The position numbers and the translations under genes were made by a program. Shown in pieces: positions 49,414 through 56,835 of a DNA stretch of 64,000 nt; the first letter of the stretch is position 1; each line of letters begins with the position of its first letter. The notes beneath the pieces are model-generated. The model ran no database searches and was not told where the DNA came from. It worked only from the letters and a program-made list of their open reading frames with translations. This stretch comes from Phycisphaerales bacterium (GTDB lineage Bacteria; Planctomycetota; Phycisphaerae; Tepidisphaerales; Tepidisphaeraceae), in assembly GCA_020847375.1 (NCBI GenBank), contig JADLCB010000008.1, forward strand, positions 1 to 64,000, written 5' to 3'.

Positions 49414-51331
49414 CTTTGCCCATCACCCCATGAATTATCCAACCCGCTGCAACTTGACGCCGGCACCCAATATCGCCCGCTGCGCGGCTGCGCCTCGGCA
49501 TGGGCGCCCAGCCAGTTTCTGGTTTTTCCTGTCAGCGCTGCTATTGCCGCTGCTGGCCTCTTCACCGGCACGGGCGCAGGAACCGGCTCTTCAGGCAACC
49601 GCCAACAAAGCCAACCAGTGGATCATTCGCTCGGGCAACGCCGGTTCCGATGCGGAAATCCATTCCTGGATTTACGTCAAATCCTCTGAAAGCAAAGACT
49701 GGTCCGCCCTGGCCCGTTTCAGCGGCACGCCGCGTGATGTCGTCGCCATCGGTTCAGAGCTGGGCGTGGTCATGCCCAACGGCGACTGGCGCATCTACTG
49801 GGCCAGCGACTGGCGCTATGGAACATCGTTGCCCGATCGTGCGCGCATTCTCGCTCTGACCGGCGATGATGAAAAAATCTACGCCATTGCCCGACGCGAC
49901 CCCGCCCCCGCTATTTCCCCCACCACCGCTCCAACCACTGCGCCCACCACCGAATCATCGGACGGGCCAGCCACTGCACCATCGACTGCGCCAACCGACG
50001 AACCAACCGCCACGGCATCCACCGCCGCACCTTCAGCATCATCTGGTACTCCATCTCAACCCGCCGGCGCACCGACTGCTGCAACCGCAACTTCGCAACC
50101 ATCCCCATCATTATCAACCACAGTCTATTCTCAGACAGGTTTGTTCGTATTGACCGATGGTCGCTGGTCGCAAATCGCCCCGCTGCCTGAAGACCTTGAT
50201 CTTGACCTGTCAGCGGATGTTTCCCTGGCCATTGTCGATCAGCACCCCGTGATGGCGCTGCGCCAAGCCGGCCAGATTCGTGTCTGGATTCTGCTGGACG
50301 ATCAGTGGCAGGATCTGGGCAACATCCCCGGCGGCGCGGTTCATCATTTTGCCCTGCTCAACGGCCAATTGCCCCGCCTCTGGACAACCGGTGAAAAGGG
50401 GATTGGCCAATTTCACACGTTTGCCAAAGGCGCAATCACCACCATCGACCTGCACGGTTCGGACAAAGCCGATAATGCCACCACCCGTTATTTCACCTCG
50501 CTCGGCCCTCAACCCTGCCTGCTGTTCCTTGATAATCAGCAACTCATCGTCCAACCGTACACAATACAAGGCCAGCCCGATGGTGACGCTCAGATGCTGG
50601 GCGCGCCCTACGCCCCAGCCGACCCGCGCTGGGGCCAGTGGACCGAAGGAATTCTGATCGCCGCCATGGTCTTCGTGGTCATCACCGCCCTGCGCCAGCG
50701 CCAACTGCAACCGCCGGATATCAAAGCCCTCCGTCAATTGCGAATCGCGCCGCTGCCTCGCCGCATCATGGCTGGGCTGGTCGATCTCTGGCCAATCTGG
50801 ATCGTCAGCGTCATTGTCGCCCAGTGGGTTCAGGACAGCCCGCTGGAGATGAATGAAGTCATGATCGAAGGCCGCACCCAACTGCTGCTTATTGGCGGTT
50901 CACTCCTCTACATCCTGCATACGCTTGTCGCCGAACTGTTTACCGGGCGTTCACTCGGCAAAATGATCTTCGGCCTGCGCGTCGTTGACTTCACCGGCGC
51001 AATGCCCAAACGCAGCGCCCTGGTCATTCGCAATGTTCTGCGCATCATCGATATTTACGTCATGTTCGGCCTGCCGCTGCTCGTCGTCCTCTATACGCCG
51101 CTACGCCAGCGCATGGGCGATCTGGCCGCCCGCACACTCGTGGTTGAGAAAAACCCGGCTGCCCGTCCGCAGCGCTCAGCCAAGTCAACCGATACCGATG
51201 ATGAATCAGCAAACGACAGCAATGATCGTGACGACAATGACAGCAGCGACAGTGAAAATGACGATTCATCCTCGCGCAATAACCAACCGGCAGAACCGCA
51301 ACTCAACCACAAGTCCCCGCCAAAACCGTAA
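49394..51331 (+). CDS. RDD-domain membrane protein with Thr/Pro-rich periplasmic linker
   Basis: A 645-residue protein. The N-terminus has a signal-like stretch (FWFFLSALLLPLLASSPARAQEP) cleaved probably at ARA-Q; an alternative start at 49430 would put it nearer the end. Residues about 170-250 form a low-complexity linker rich in Thr, Pro, Ala and Ser. The C-terminal part (about 430-590) has an anchor and an RDD domain (RIAPLPRRIMAGLVDLWPIW, GRSLGKMIFGLRVVDFTG) with three spans, and the last 50 residues are very acidic (Asp, Ser, Asn). The middle is a predicted beta-propeller-like region. RDD proteins are often tied to Na+ or other ion transport; the role here is unknown. Confidence 0.8.
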   Translation: MPTVQTNFAHHPMNYPTRCNLTPAPNIARCAAAPRHGRPASFWFFLSALLLPLLASSPARAQEPALQATANKANQWIIRSGNAGSDAEIHSWIYVKSSESKDWSALARFSGTPRDVVAIGSELGVVMPNGDWRIYWASDWRYGTSLPDRARILALTGDDEKIYAIARRDPAPAISPTTAPTTAPTTESSDGPATAPSTAPTDEPTATASTAAPSASSGTPSQPAGAPTAATATSQPSPSLSTTVYSQTGLFVLTDGRWSQIAPLPEDLDLDLSADVSLAIVDQHPVMALRQAGQIRVWILLDDQWQDLGNIPGGAVHHFALLNGQLPRLWTTGEKGIGQFHTFAKGAITTIDLHGSDKADNATTRYFTSLGPQPCLLFLDNQQLIVQPYTIQGQPDGDAQMLGAPYAPADPRWGQWTEGILIAAMVFVVITALRQRQLQPPDIKALRQLRIAPLPRRIMAGLVDLWPIWIVSVIVAQWVQDSPLEMNEVMIEGRTQLLLIGGSLLYILHTLVAELFTGRSLGKMIFGLRVVDFTGAMPKRSALVIRNVLRIIDIYVMFGLPLLVVLYTPLRQRMGDLAARTLVVEKNPAARPQRSAKSTDTDDESANDSNDRDDNDSSDSENDDSSSRNNQPAEPQLNHKSPPKP

Positions 51332-51385
51332 TTTTGTCGCCCTCCGGCCACACCAGAACAATCTGCAATCACCCGCGAGCCTGAT

Positions 51386-51802
51386 TCAACCGAACAGCTT
51401 GACCCACAGCGGCGGCGCCAGAATCAACGCCCCCACCGCAACCGACGCCGCCGACGCGATCAGTACCATCCCCGCCGCCAGATCCTTCGCGTGTTTGGCC
51501 AGCGGATGATTCTCCGGCATCGCCAGATCGACGCACATCTCCACCGCCGTGTTCAATCCCTCCAGAATCAACACCAGCGCAATCGTGAACGCAATCACCG
51601 CCCATTCCGTCCGGCTCAAACCAACCCACGCCCCCACCAGACACGCCCCAACCCCCAGCCCCACTTCGATCCGCGCATTACGCTGTGTTCTCAGCAGATA
51701 CCAGACGCCTGCAAAAGCATAATAAAACGAACGAACTATCTTGATCGACAAAATGGCGGTCATTCGTCGCAGCCGCTGAGTCGATATCGAGGCTCTGGTC
51801 AT
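51386..51802 (-). CDS. dgkA: Diacylglycerol/undecaprenol kinase family protein
   Basis: A 138-residue membrane protein with three spans that fits DgkA. The C-terminal active-site blocks are LEGLNTAVEMCVDLA (Glu and Asn of the family, ExxNTxxE) and AKHAKDLAAGMVLIAS, with FYYAFAGVWYLLRTQRNARIEV before them. Such enzymes recycle diacylglycerol, or in Gram-positives phosphorylate undecaprenol. It is convergent with the RDD gene. A second ATG 13 codons downstream (51763) is also possible. Confidence 0.9.
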   Translation of the reverse strand: MTRASISTQRLRRMTAILSIKIVRSFYYAFAGVWYLLRTQRNARIEVGLGVGACLVGAWVGLSRTEWAVIAFTIALVLILEGLNTAVEMCVDLAMPENHPLAKHAKDLAAGMVLIASAASVAVGALILAPPLWVKLFG

Positions 51803-52003
51803 GTTTTTATTTTACTTCAGCGCCGGGTAAATTGCGTAATCGCCTGTGATTGGGCAAAATAGACCTCGGTTGCTTCCTAACGGCCGCAAATGTGTTGCCG
51901 GCGTTAGCGTTGCACCCAAAACTCGTTGAACCAGGCATCCCGCACCCCGAATCGGATCTACCGGCCAAAGGGGCAATAGCCCCGGTTTGACCTTGTTTTA
52001 TCA

Positions 52004-52088
52004 GCCTCCGTGGCGGAATGGCAGACGCTGCGGACTTAAAATCCGCTGACTCGAAAGGGTCGTGCCGGTTCGAATCCGGCCGGAGGCA
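52004..52088 (+). tRNA. tRNA-Leu (UAA anticodon)
   Basis: Acceptor stem GCCTCCG paired with CGGAGGC plus discriminator A; D-arm TGGCGGAATGGCAGACGC; anticodon stem GCGGA/TCCGC with loop CTTAAAA (anticodon TAA); a long variable arm (CTGACTCGAAAGGGTCGT) typical of Leu, Ser and Tyr tRNAs; T-arm GCCGGTTCGAATCCGGC. No CCA is encoded. Confidence 0.96.
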
Positions 52089-52123
52089 GTAAAACAATTC
52101 CCCCCGTCCAACCGGTCGCCCCT

Positions 52124-53218
52124 TTACAATTCCACCGTCTTCAGCCCCTCAGCAGCAAAACCAAACCCCGCCTCAAGGGCAATATGCTTCAGCGCCTCGA
52201 CTTCCGCCGCTGTAAACAACAACCCACCATGCTTGCGCGACAGCGCTGCCCCATTGGCTTCGATCTGCCCCGGCAGCATCGCGCCGGTATTGCCGTGCCC
52301 CAGAATATCCGCCAGCACCGCTTTGACATTCGCCTTCTGATCGCGCCCCGCTGCAAAATCACCGCTGCTCATTGCCTCTGGCTTGATGCACTGAAAGAAA
52401 AAACAGCACGTCCCTTTTTCGCCGGCTGACACGCGATCCCAGCGATTGCGGATCGTCGGCAGACTCCCACCGATATACGCCGCATATAACTCGTCAATCA
52501 GCGATAGCCCGTAACCCTTATGCTGGCCAAACGGCAATAGCGCCTTGATCTTGTTCGGATCCGTCGTGGGCTGACCATCTTCATCGACGCCCGCCCCTGG
52601 CGGAAGCTGCTTGCCTTCCCGGGCAAACTGCTGCACCCGCCCCATCGCCACCGTACTGGTCGCCCAGTCAATGCAGATCGGAAACCCGACAAGCTCCTGC
52701 GTTGGAAACGCCCATGAGTGCGGGTTCGTACCCAGCGTCGGATATTTACCCCCGAACGGAACAACTTCCGCCAGCGCTGCGGTACACGAGGTGTAGGCGA
52801 TATACCCCTTTTGGGCAGCATCGATCACATACCCGCCTCCCCAGAGATAGTGGAACGCCTGATCAACCGCGACGATTCCCACACCAAACTCATCCGCCAG
52901 ATTCATGCAGGCATTCATCGCCGCAAAAGCCACCGCCTGCCCCAACTTGCGGTTGGCATTCCACGTCTGAATCGCCTTGAACTTCCCCGGCAACTGCTCG
53001 ATCTTCGCTCCCGGTTTGCACCCCCCAGCCCGGGAACCGAATAACTCATCCAGATGAAGCGCCTTGATCGCATTATGCGTTTTGATCCCATGCTCAGCCG
53101 TTATCTGACTGAAACGCGCTGCGGCATTCGCCTCATCCGCATCATAACCGCGCTTTCGATAAGCAGCCGCAACCAGATCATTATGAACTTGTACCGGAAT
53201 AATATAGTGCAGTGACAT
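52124..53218 (-). CDS. Ldh-family (malate/L-lactate/ureidoglycolate) dehydrogenase
   Basis: A 364-residue NAD(P)-dependent dehydrogenase of the Ldh_2 family, which differs from classical LDH and MDH. The cofactor-site blocks are present: FGGKYPTLGTNPHSWAFPTQ and LPFGQHKGYGLSLIDELYAAYIGG. Members oxidise 2-hydroxy acids or ureidoglycolate, sulfolactate and related compounds, so the exact substrate cannot be given. It lies just after the tRNA-Leu gene on the opposite strand and alone. Confidence 0.85.
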   Translation of the reverse strand: MSLHYIIPVQVHNDLVAAAYRKRGYDADEANAAARFSQITAEHGIKTHNAIKALHLDELFGSRAGGCKPGAKIEQLPGKFKAIQTWNANRKLGQAVAFAAMNACMNLADEFGVGIVAVDQAFHYLWGGGYVIDAAQKGYIAYTSCTAALAEVVPFGGKYPTLGTNPHSWAFPTQELVGFPICIDWATSTVAMGRVQQFAREGKQLPPGAGVDEDGQPTTDPNKIKALLPFGQHKGYGLSLIDELYAAYIGGSLPTIRNRWDRVSAGEKGTCCFFFQCIKPEAMSSGDFAAGRDQKANVKAVLADILGHGNTGAMLPGQIEANGAALSRKHGGLLFTAAEVEALKHIALEAGFGFAAEGLKTVEL

Positions 53219-53297
53219 TTCCGTTGTAATTTATCATCGATCCTGCCGTGGCTAAAGAGGCCGCAATCGTATTTGTTGTACGCCAATCGACTCATCA

Positions 53298-53500
53298 CTG
53301 TTTAGCTCAAATAGAAGTGTCATCCTTAGTTGGCCGGGTAAATCGGTCGCAATGGATGAACGCTCAATGTCTGGTGACGAGCGAATTTGTCTGAAAGCAG
53401 GGCTTGGGGGAACAAGACGGCGGCTACGGCTGCGTCTTCGTCGCTGCCACAGACATGCCAGACTTCCTTGGAATGATGGCATTTTCACTTCTTTGCAACA
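53298..53500 (+). repeat. Direct repeat, left copy, before the TPR gene
   Basis: About 200 bases that recur, imperfectly, after the TPR gene at 54204-54382. Both copies share CTGTTxAGCTCAAATAGAAG, then the ATGGATGAACGCTCAATGTCTG block and end in CTTCTTTGCAACA. This left copy has an extra segment of about 20 bases near 53425-53450, and the reading frame of the shared part is shifted. The repeat ends about 85 bases before the TPR start. Confidence 0.85.
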
Positions 53501-53586
53501 CGTTTTTTTTGCTTTCGCAATATCAGCAGATTATGGTAAATTGCTGTCATTGGTTCACTTGTTTATTGCTCACAGGGGTATGCTTT

Positions 53587-54195
53587 ATGAGTCGGTCCCA
53601 TCTCACGATTTTTCGTCTGGTTCTGATCCTTTTTCTTGGTATGGCAGGCGTTTGTCTCGGCAAGCTGCCTTCAGCTGCAGGGGCTACTGCCGAAGAGGAG
53701 GCCGTATCTTGGTATAATCGCGGCGTCGATTTTTCCGATCAACAGGACTACGCCAACGCAATTGATGCTTTTACCCGCGTGATTGAGTTGCCAGGTGCTC
53801 CGGTTGAGCAGGTCGCCAAGGCCCTGGTCAATCGCGGCGTTATCTATGGCCAGCAAGGACAGACGGAACGGAAAATTGCTGACTATACCCGCGTGATTGA
53901 GCTGCCAGGTGCTCCGGCTGAGCTGGTCGCACAGGCTCTGGTCAATCGCGGCGTTATCTCTGGCCAGCAGGGACAGATGGAGCGGGCCATCGCTGACTGG
54001 TCCCGCGCGATTGAGCTGCCAGGTGCTCCGGCTGAGCCAGTTGCCATGGCCCTGGTCAATCGCGGCGCTGCCTATGTCTTGCAGGGGCAGAGGGAGTGGG
54101 CCATCGCTGACTTTACCCGCGCGATTGAGCTGCCAGGTGCTCCGGCTGAGCAGGTCGTCAAGGCCAAGCAGGCACTTAAGGCAGTGGGCCAGTAG
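53587..54195 (+). CDS. Secreted TPR-repeat protein with near-identical 38-residue repeats
   Basis: A 202-residue protein. A signal peptide (LTIFRLVLILFLGMAGVCLG, residues 6-25) points to export. Four tandem repeats of 38 residues (114 bp) follow; the block ELPGAP recurs at residues 67, 105, 143 and 181, each with xALVNRGxxxxQQGQxERxIAD. They are TPR-like, with a few extra residues per unit. Repeats of this kind occur in several planctomycete and cyanobacterial secreted proteins. High DNA identity between units makes copy number prone to change. The ATG at 53587 follows AGGGG at the right distance; the upstream frame from 53404 is part of the direct repeat and is not used. Flanked by the two direct repeats. 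Confidence 0.8.
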   Translation: MSRSHLTIFRLVLILFLGMAGVCLGKLPSAAGATAEEEAVSWYNRGVDFSDQQDYANAIDAFTRVIELPGAPVEQVAKALVNRGVIYGQQGQTERKIADYTRVIELPGAPAELVAQALVNRGVISGQQGQMERAIADWSRAIELPGAPAEPVAMALVNRGAAYVLQGQREWAIADFTRAIELPGAPAEQVVKAKQALKAVGQ

Positions 54196-54203
54196 AATTG
54201 TGA

Positions 54204-54382
54204 CTGTTCAGCTCAAATAGAAGTGTCATCCTTGTTGGCCGGGCAAATCGGTCGGAATGGATGAACGCTCAATGTCTGATGACGAGCGGATTCGTCTGGA
54301 AGCAGAGCTTGGCGAACAAGACGGCGCTGCCACAGACACAGAGACTCCATTGGAATGATGACAGGTCAGCTTCTTTGCAACA
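54204..54382 (+). repeat. Direct repeat, right copy, after the TPR gene, with a 33-codon frame
   Basis: Right copy of the repeat at 53298-53500, starting nine bases after the TPR stop codon. In this copy the ATG at 54257 opens a 33-codon frame (to 54358) starting MDERSMSDDERIRLEAELGE. The left copy's frame is shifted. This may be the 3' flank of an ancestral duplicated TPR gene, or a decayed small gene. I do not call the small frame as a gene with confidence. Confidence 0.8.
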
Positions 54383-54505
54383 GAGGCTGCAACCATATTG
54401 CGCTTGCGTCACCTTGTATATGCAACCCTCAACCGTCGCGATTTCCCCGCAAATTCAACTCATTTGACGCCAATTCATTCATCGACTACTGTAACTCAAC
54501 CATCT

Positions 54506-54590
54506 GGAGAGGTGGCAGAGTGGTTGAATGCGCCGGTTTCGAAAACCGGTTAACCGCAAGGTTACGGGAGTTCGAATCTCCCCCTCTCCG
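54506..54590 (+). tRNA. tRNA-Ser (CGA anticodon)
   Basis: Acceptor stem GGAGAGG paired with CCTCTCC and discriminator G; D-arm TGGCAGAGTGGTTGAATGCG; anticodon stem CCGGT/ACCGG with loop TTCGAAA (anticodon CGA); a long variable arm (TAACCGCAAGGTTA) as in Ser tRNAs; T-arm GGGAGTTCGAATCTCCC. No CCA is encoded. Confidence 0.96.
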
Positions 54591-54950
54591 TTACATCTCC
54601 CCCATTCACACAGCCATGCGCGTTGATGCGTTATTGGCGATATTTGATCTCCCCTTGCAAAAAACAGTTGCCCTGTATTCGTCTTTGATGCAACAGACAT
54701 CCGCCCCAGACGGTCAGGCCATGATGGGCCGGCTTATTCTTCAATTTGACAATTTGCCAAATCATCAGCATATCGATTCGGGCGTATTGATGGGCGCTGC
54801 TCACCGAAAAAAAAAGCTGGGTGGGAATTACAAATCCCGTACTTGACAACCGCCATTTCCCCATCACGATAACACCCTTTGTTGTTGGCGGATGCCAACA
54901 ATCGCCTTGGATAATCATGGCAGGCAAACCTTGCTGAGCAGGAGATGATG
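54591..54950. other. Intergenic region after tRNA-Ser
   Basis: A 360-base region before the putative sugar-active gene. Short frames on both strands, including a 98-codon minus-strand frame (54631-54927), show no family features or ribosome sites that I can rely on. Nothing else is recognised. Confidence 0.45.
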
Positions 54951-56486
54951 ATGAGACTTTTGGCGGATATCAATTCACCGTGGAATCATAGAACCAGACG
55001 ATTTATTGAAGCACCTGTTTTCCGATGCCTCGATCATGATGCGGGCGATCTTCCTCCAGCGGATTACTGGCGGCTGGAAGTGACCCAGGGCGAAAATCGC
55101 TGGGTGGTTGAAAATGACAAGCCAGTGCTTGATACCATCACCTTTTGGGATCAGGTCAAAATCGGCTACTGGGCCAATGTCGCCGCGATGAGTATGAATC
55201 GTCAGACCGGCTGGTGCATCGCACGCAAGGCCCTGGGCGTTCCGGCCAGCATGGTGACGCACGGTGGACTGGGCGTGATTGCGCGTGCCCCTGATTGGCT
55301 GGATCATGTCGAGGAGCCGATGAATTATCTGGCGAGTGTGCGAAGAAATCTCGACTGGTTTGATCGTATGGAAAACAACCCCAATGCCTTTTACCGCGAG
55401 CCGGGAATGCCCGCGTGGTGGTGGCATGCCCATGAAGGGCTGGATCCAGCCAACCACAAATTTGCTGAGGGAACGTTCCCCTGCATAGCCTCCGTCGGCA
55501 TTCAGGCGTATCTGCTCGCCTCCCAATGTTTCCCGGAAAAAGCCGAAGCCTATCGTCAGATAGCGATAGCTATTGGTGACTGGCTGCTGAAGAACCATAC
55601 GCCGATGACGGGCAAGCTCCCCGGGATGCCGTATACATCGGTGCAGCAAGGCAAGTTTGATTATCTGGTTGAAGGCAAGGCTGTCAGCATCACCCGCAGT
55701 GGCCTGCCCGGTTTGCAGTTGCTGTTGCTGCACGAAATGACTGGTGACAAGCGGTATCTCGATTATGCCCTGCACATCGCCAGTGTTCTTCGTCAGTGGG
55801 TGCGCGAAGATGGGAGCATGCCCTTCCGCGTGATGCCCGACACCGGCGAGGTGGTTCAGGATCGTACCTGCAGCCACATGCTGGTGGGATTGTTCATGGA
55901 TGCCCTGCCCAACGGGCAAGGCAGGGATGTGGCCGACCGCATTGTGCAGTGGGCCTTGGAAAATCCCATGAAAGACTTCAACTGGGAGGCTGGTTTTGAG
56001 GATGTCAATCTGCGCGATAAATACTCGAACCTATCAAACATGGATGCGCTCTGGGCGGTGCGTCTGTTTGTACGCCGCGGGTTGATGCAACCAGCGCTGA
56101 AGCTGGTGCGCTGGGTGGAGGACCAGTTCGTCAACTTCGGCGATGAGGCTTCGCTGTTGGTCAAGACCTACTATCCAACGGTGCGCGAGCAGTTTCACTG
56201 CGATTGGCCGATGGAGGCGCACGCATCAAACTATGCCAGGACCTGCTTTGTCCTGCATGAAGCCACCGGCGACCAAACCTGGTATAACAAGGCAATCGCC
56301 ACGCTCAACGCGATTGTCAAATCGCAGCGCGTGGATGGCGCCTACAGCACCTGGGGCAAGGATCGGGAAACCGGCTTGGGAGGCTCCGGATCAGGCTGGA
56401 ACTGGTTTAACTGTAACCACGGCGCCATTGTTCAGCTTTTAACGTATACGCTGCACAACCAGGGTAAGCAGGTGATGTCATACTAG
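54951..56486 (+). CDS. Putative sugar-active alpha/alpha-barrel protein
   Basis: A 511-residue cytoplasmic-looking protein (no signal peptide) rich in aromatic residues, with repeating helical hairpins of an (alpha/alpha)6 toroid: GMPAWWWHAHEGLDPANHKFAEG, LQLLLLHEMTGDKRYLDYALHI, CFVLHEATGDQTWYNKAIATL. This layout occurs in unsaturated glycuronyl hydrolases, GH127-like and epimerase families and in lyases. I cannot place it in a single family; many Asp, Glu and His are candidates for the active site. ATG 54951 is the third of three ATGs in a row and is best spaced from AGGAG. It is convergent with the ADP-ribosylglycohydrolase gene and may act with it on the same substrate; that is inference. 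Confidence 0.6.
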   Translation: MRLLADINSPWNHRTRRFIEAPVFRCLDHDAGDLPPADYWRLEVTQGENRWVVENDKPVLDTITFWDQVKIGYWANVAAMSMNRQTGWCIARKALGVPASMVTHGGLGVIARAPDWLDHVEEPMNYLASVRRNLDWFDRMENNPNAFYREPGMPAWWWHAHEGLDPANHKFAEGTFPCIASVGIQAYLLASQCFPEKAEAYRQIAIAIGDWLLKNHTPMTGKLPGMPYTSVQQGKFDYLVEGKAVSITRSGLPGLQLLLLHEMTGDKRYLDYALHIASVLRQWVREDGSMPFRVMPDTGEVVQDRTCSHMLVGLFMDALPNGQGRDVADRIVQWALENPMKDFNWEAGFEDVNLRDKYSNLSNMDALWAVRLFVRRGLMQPALKLVRWVEDQFVNFGDEASLLVKTYYPTVREQFHCDWPMEAHASNYARTCFVLHEATGDQTWYNKAIATLNAIVKSQRVDGAYSTWGKDRETGLGGSGSGWNWFNCNHGAIVQLLTYTLHNQGKQVMSY

Positions 56487-56661
56487 AGCGTGCGAACCAA
56501 AGCTGATACGAGCCATCGCCATGTGGCATGGGGCTGCGCCAAGTGAACAGCGCGTCCCGTCAGCCTGTCGGTTTGCCATTGATGGATGAAATCACTTGTT
56601 AAGCTTAACACAAGGGGTTGATTCCTCACGGACGCCAACCCGGCTGCAGACGGTTCTCGCG

Positions 56662-56804
56662 CAGGGCTTTTGCAAGTAACCCGCGAGGGTCGATGTATTA
56701 ACGAGCCGCGACCGTCAGGGAGCGGTGATCGGCTCAAAAACCGCTCCCTGACGGTCGCGGCTCGTGAGAGATTGCCTATCGGACGCCTACTTGCGTTTGC
56801 CCTG
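56662..56804 (+). mobile_element. 143-bp fold-back repeat (MITE-like), copy C
   Basis: Same size as copies A and B. The inner inverted arms are perfect over 26 bases with a 13-base loop, so this is probably the youngest copy. It begins CAGGGC and ends GCCCTG, with the outer repeat CAGGGCNNNNGCAAGTA. The flanks have CGGTTCTCGC (left) and CGGTTCTGGC (right), a near-perfect 10-bp duplication offset by one base. It lies between two convergent genes, 31 bases past the ADP-ribosylglycohydrolase stop, where its hairpin could end transcription from both sides. Confidence 0.92.
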
Positions 56805-56835
56805 CGGTTCTGGCATTGACACTGACGCCAGCGCA

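Noticed and set aside
53298..54382. Integron cassette interpretation of the TPR gene with its flanking repeats
   Set aside because: The repeats lack the paired core sites and fold of attC, and no integron integrase is in the window.
54631..54927. 98-codon minus-strand frame after tRNA-Ser
   Set aside because: No recognisable features; kept only as part of the intergenic note.
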